Assembly (NCBI RefSeq): GCF_000246985.2
Contig: NC_022084.1
Span: forward strand, 682,701 to 746,700
Source: Thermococcus litoralis DSM 5473
GTDB lineage: Archaea > Methanobacteriota_B > Thermococci > Thermococcales > Thermococcaceae
DNA length: 64,000 bases
Reading direction: 5' to 3'
Position 1 is the stretch's first letter, and each line of letters opens with the position of its first letter. The position numbers and the translations under genes are program-made. Below the pieces are notes generated by a model that saw only the letters and a list, made by a program, of their open reading frames with translations, made no database searches and was not told where the DNA came from. Shown in pieces: positions 61,632 to 64,000 of this stretch.

Positions 61632-63572
61632 ATGGCTAAAGTTAGTGATATTGTTTTATGGGACAAACCCGGAGAAAGGGTTTTGCTTTTAGGAAACCAG
61701 GCAATAGCTAGGGGAGCACTTGAGGCAAACATAGCGGTTTATGCCGCTTATCCTGGAACTCCAAGCTCTGAGCTCACCGATACAATGGCTGTTGTAAGCA
61801 AAAAAGCTGGAGTCTACATGGAGTATTCCACAAACGAAAAGGTAGCTTTTGAGACCGCTTTAGCCGCAGCTTGGAGTGGCCTTAGAGCAATGACCGCAAT
61901 GAAGCACGTTGGTTTGAACGTTGCTGCCGATACTTTCATGAGTGCTGTTGGAATGGGAGTAGAGGGTGGATTCGTCATAATGGTGGCAGACGACCCAAGC
62001 ATGTGGTCTTCACAGAATGAACAAGATACTAGGATTTATGCAAAGTTTGCAAATGTTCCAGTCCTTGAGCCAAGCGATCCCCATGAGGCAAAGGAGATGA
62101 CAAAGTATGCCTTTGAGCTTAGTGAGAAGTTTAAGCACTTTGTGATTTTAAGGACAACGACGAGGACTTCCCACGCGAGAGGAGATGTAGTACTAGGAGA
62201 ACTGCCAGAGGAAATAAAGCAAGGAAAGAGAAAGTTTGGAAAGTTTAAAAAAGATCCAAACAGGTTTGTCGACGTCCCAGCTAACGCAAGAAAATTCCAC
62301 CCAATAATCCTTGAGAAGATTGAGAAAATAAGAGAGGAACTCAACAACTGTCCATTCAATTGGATAGAAGGCGACGAGAACGCCAAGGTCGGTATAATCG
62401 CTCCGGGTTTGAGCTACGCCTATGTGAAAGAAGCTCTCGCCTGGCTTGGCGTTGACGATGTCAAGATTCTCAAACTTGGAACACCGTTCCCTGTTCCCTA
62501 TGGTTTGTTAGAGAAGTTCTTTGAGGGACTTGAGAAGGTTCTTATCGTAGAGGAGCTCGAGCCGGTTGTTGAGGAGCAGGTAAAAACGTGGGCTTACGAC
62601 AAAGGGCTTACTATCCCAATCCACGGCAAAGATCTCGTGCCCAGAGTTTACGAGATGACAACAAGGAGGGCAGTAACTGCTATAGCAAAGTTCCTTGGAG
62701 TTGACACGCCAATAAACTTTGAAGAGCTTGACGCAAAGTACGAAAAGGTTAAGCCACTCTTACCCCCAAGACCCCCATCATTATGCCCAGCCTGCCCGCA
62801 CAGAAACAGCTTCTACGCAATAAAGAAAGCCACAAGGGCTAGGGCAATCTACCCGAGCGATATAGGATGTTATACCCTAGGATTGCTTCCGCCTCTCCAA
62901 ACGGTTGATACAACGGTTGCAATGGGTGCTTCAATTGGAATTGCCCATGGATTGAGCATAGCCCAAAACGGAAGCCTAAGTGAAGAACAGAGAAATCCAG
63001 AGAAGCAGGTAATAGTTGCCACAATTGGTGATTCAACGTTCTACCACACTGGATTACCGGCTTTGGCAAACGCAATCTACAACCGCTCAAACGTGCTGAT
63101 AGTGGTTTTGGATAACCTCGTCACTGCAATGACCGGTGATCAGCCAAATCCAAGCACCGGACAGACCCCGCATGGTATGGGCAAGAGGATACCCATTGAG
63201 GATGTTGCAAAAGCCATGGGAGCCGACTTTGTAGCAGTGGTTGACCCATATGACATAAAGACAACCTATGAAACCATAAAGAAAGCCTTAGAGGTTGAAG
63301 GAGTTAGCGTTGTGGTATCAAGACAAGTCTGTGCTCTCTACAAAGTGGGACAAATGAGAAGAAGAGGCGAAAAGTGGCCAATCTACCAAGTCAATGAGGA
63401 GAAGTGTACAGGATGTAGGGTATGTATCAACGCCTACGGCTGTCCAGCGATTTACTGGGACGAGGAGAAGAGACAGGCAAGAGTTGAGCCAACAATGTGC
63501 TGGGGATGTGGAGGTTGTGCCCAAGTATGTCCATTCGGAGCTTTTGAGCCTGTAAAGGAGGGAGCAGAATGA
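61632..63572 (+). CDS. iorA: Indolepyruvate ferredoxin oxidoreductase, alpha subunit
   Basis: A 646-residue subunit. The N-terminal half is the pyrimidine-binding TPP domain ([16 protein letters not shown]), the middle the TPP pyrophosphate domain with [17 protein letters not shown] and [19 protein letters not shown], and the C-terminus holds two 4Fe-4S motifs [14 protein letters not shown] and [13 protein letters not shown]. Oxidises aryl pyruvates from Trp, Phe and Tyr to aryl-CoA with ferredoxin. GAGGTGGTG before ATG; overlaps iorB (ATGA). Confidence 0.94.
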   Translation: MAKVSDIVLWDKPGERVLLLGNQAIARGALEANIAVYAAYPGTPSSELTDTMAVVSKKAGVYMEYSTNEKVAFETALAAAWSGLRAMTAMKHVGLNVAADTFMSAVGMGVEGGFVIMVADDPSMWSSQNEQDTRIYAKFANVPVLEPSDPHEAKEMTKYAFELSEKFKHFVILRTTTRTSHARGDVVLGELPEEIKQGKRKFGKFKKDPNRFVDVPANARKFHPIILEKIEKIREELNNCPFNWIEGDENAKVGIIAPGLSYAYVKEALAWLGVDDVKILKLGTPFPVPYGLLEKFFEGLEKVLIVEELEPVVEEQVKTWAYDKGLTIPIHGKDLVPRVYEMTTRRAVTAIAKFLGVDTPINFEELDAKYEKVKPLLPPRPPSLCPACPHRNSFYAIKKATRARAIYPSDIGCYTLGLLPPLQTVDTTVAMGASIGIAHGLSIAQNGSLSEEQRNPEKQVIVATIGDSTFYHTGLPALANAIYNRSNVLIVVLDNLVTAMTGDQPNPSTGQTPHGMGKRIPIEDVAKAMGADFVAVVDPYDIKTTYETIKKALEVEGVSVVVSRQVCALYKVGQMRRRGEKWPIYQVNEEKCTGCRVCINAYGCPAIYWDEEKRQARVEPTMCWGCGGCAQVCPFGAFEPVKEGAE

Positions 63573-64000
63573 GGGAGTATAACATAGTTATCACTGGAGT
63601 AGGAGGTCAGGGAGTTTTAACGGCCGCAAACATTCTTGGCTGGGCTGCCTTAAGAGCGGGATACAAGGTAAGATTAGGTGAAGTCCACGGAATGAGCCAG
63701 AGGTTTGGGTCAGTTATAAGCTATGTGCGCTTTGGCGAAGACGTTTACGGCTCAATGGTGCCAGAGGGAAAAGCAGATGTTATGCTTTCCTTCGAGCCTG
63801 TCGAGGCCTTAAGATACATTAACTACCTCAAAGAGGGTGGAATGGTAGTTGTTAACACAAAGCCAATAGTTCCAGTGCAGGTTTCGATGGGAATGGCAAA
63901 GTACCCGAGCTTGGACGAGATAAGGAAAGTCTTCGAAGAGGACTTCAAGGCAAAATGGATTGGCTTTAATGCTGAAGAGCTTGCGGAAAAAGCAGGGCAC
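63569..64000 (+). CDS. iorB: Indolepyruvate ferredoxin oxidoreductase, beta subunit (truncated by window end)
   Basis: The ATG at 63569 overlaps the iorA stop by four bases (ATGA). The 144 residues present, [20 protein letters not shown] and [21 protein letters not shown], are the gamma-type pyruvate oxidoreductase domain that pairs with IorA. The rest lies beyond the window. Confidence 0.93.
   Translation, partial: MREYNIVITGVGGQGVLTAANILGWAALRAGYKVRLGEVHGMSQRFGSVISYVRFGEDVYGSMVPEGKADVMLSFEPVEALRYINYLKEGGMVVVNTKPIVPVQVSMGMAKYPSLDEIRKVFEEDFKAKWIGFNAEELAEKAGH

Overview
The window comes from a hyperthermophilic euryarchaeon of the order Thermococcales, most likely a moderately AT-rich Thermococcus. 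The main evidence is the adjacent ADP-forming acyl-CoA synthetase alpha and indolepyruvate ferredoxin oxidoreductase genes, a WtpABC tungstate transporter, GTP-dependent PEP carboxykinase, prolyl oligopeptidase, an Lhr helicase, archaeal GlmM and cysteinyl-tRNA synthetase. Promoters are archaeal (TATA-like boxes about 25 bases before the inferred start, GGTGAT/GGAGG ribosome sites). Genes are tightly packed and many neighbours overlap by 1-40 bases. I did not try to name the species.

Layout. 1-6.2 kb: end of a glucuronyl C5-epimerase-like gene, an ECF transporter S component, a cysteine desulfurase, two surface proteins and a three-gene operon with a P-loop kinase. 6.2-8.7 kb: an accessory patch with a DUF234-type ATPase/nuclease gene whose start is covered by two 15-bp-spaced dyads, followed by an unknown gene split by an A7 tract that looks like a -1 slip site. 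8.7-20.7 kb: redox protein, drug/metabolite transporter, GlmM, a complete BMP-type nucleoside ABC importer, a metal-binding ABC receptor, a secreted zinc protease and a phosphoribosyltransferase. 20.8-25.2 kb: a second accessory patch with a relic of the leucyl-tRNA synthetase 3' end, a secreted-peptide locus reading like an archaeocin cassette (frameshifted precursor, unlisted 52-residue two-helix membrane protein, anchored exported protein), a methyltransferase and a second DUF234 ATPase with the same start-codon dyad architecture. 25.2-41.5 kb: M20 peptidase, VapBC, CysS, FKBP isomerase, CPBP protease, DUF4097 protein, acetyltransferase-ABC ATPase fusion, prolyl oligopeptidase, Lhr helicase and aromatic amino acid permease.

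41.5-48.1 kb is the most interesting part. An IS200/IS605 element (intact TnpB, TnpA killed by a stop at codon 14) abuts the tungstate operon, and inside that operon, between wtpB and wtpC, sits a two-gene module: an OLD-like ATPase followed by a small TOPRIM protein. This split architecture resembles ATPase-TOPRIM phage defence systems (Gabija/PARIS logic) and is my best candidate for an undescribed system.

48.1-64 kb: a two-gene operon for cyclic 2,3-diphosphoglycerate synthesis, a CBS protein and a tandem metallophosphoesterase with a degenerate second half, an MgtE-type transporter with two PhoU-TrkA_C regulators, PEP carboxykinase, a sugar nucleotidyltransferase with a catalytically dead phosphomannomutase-like partner, thymidylate kinase, a canonical C/D box guide RNA on the minus strand (59945-60003), a second possible structured RNA beside it, and the aryl pyruvate fermentation genes acs-alpha, iorA and iorB (cut by the window end).
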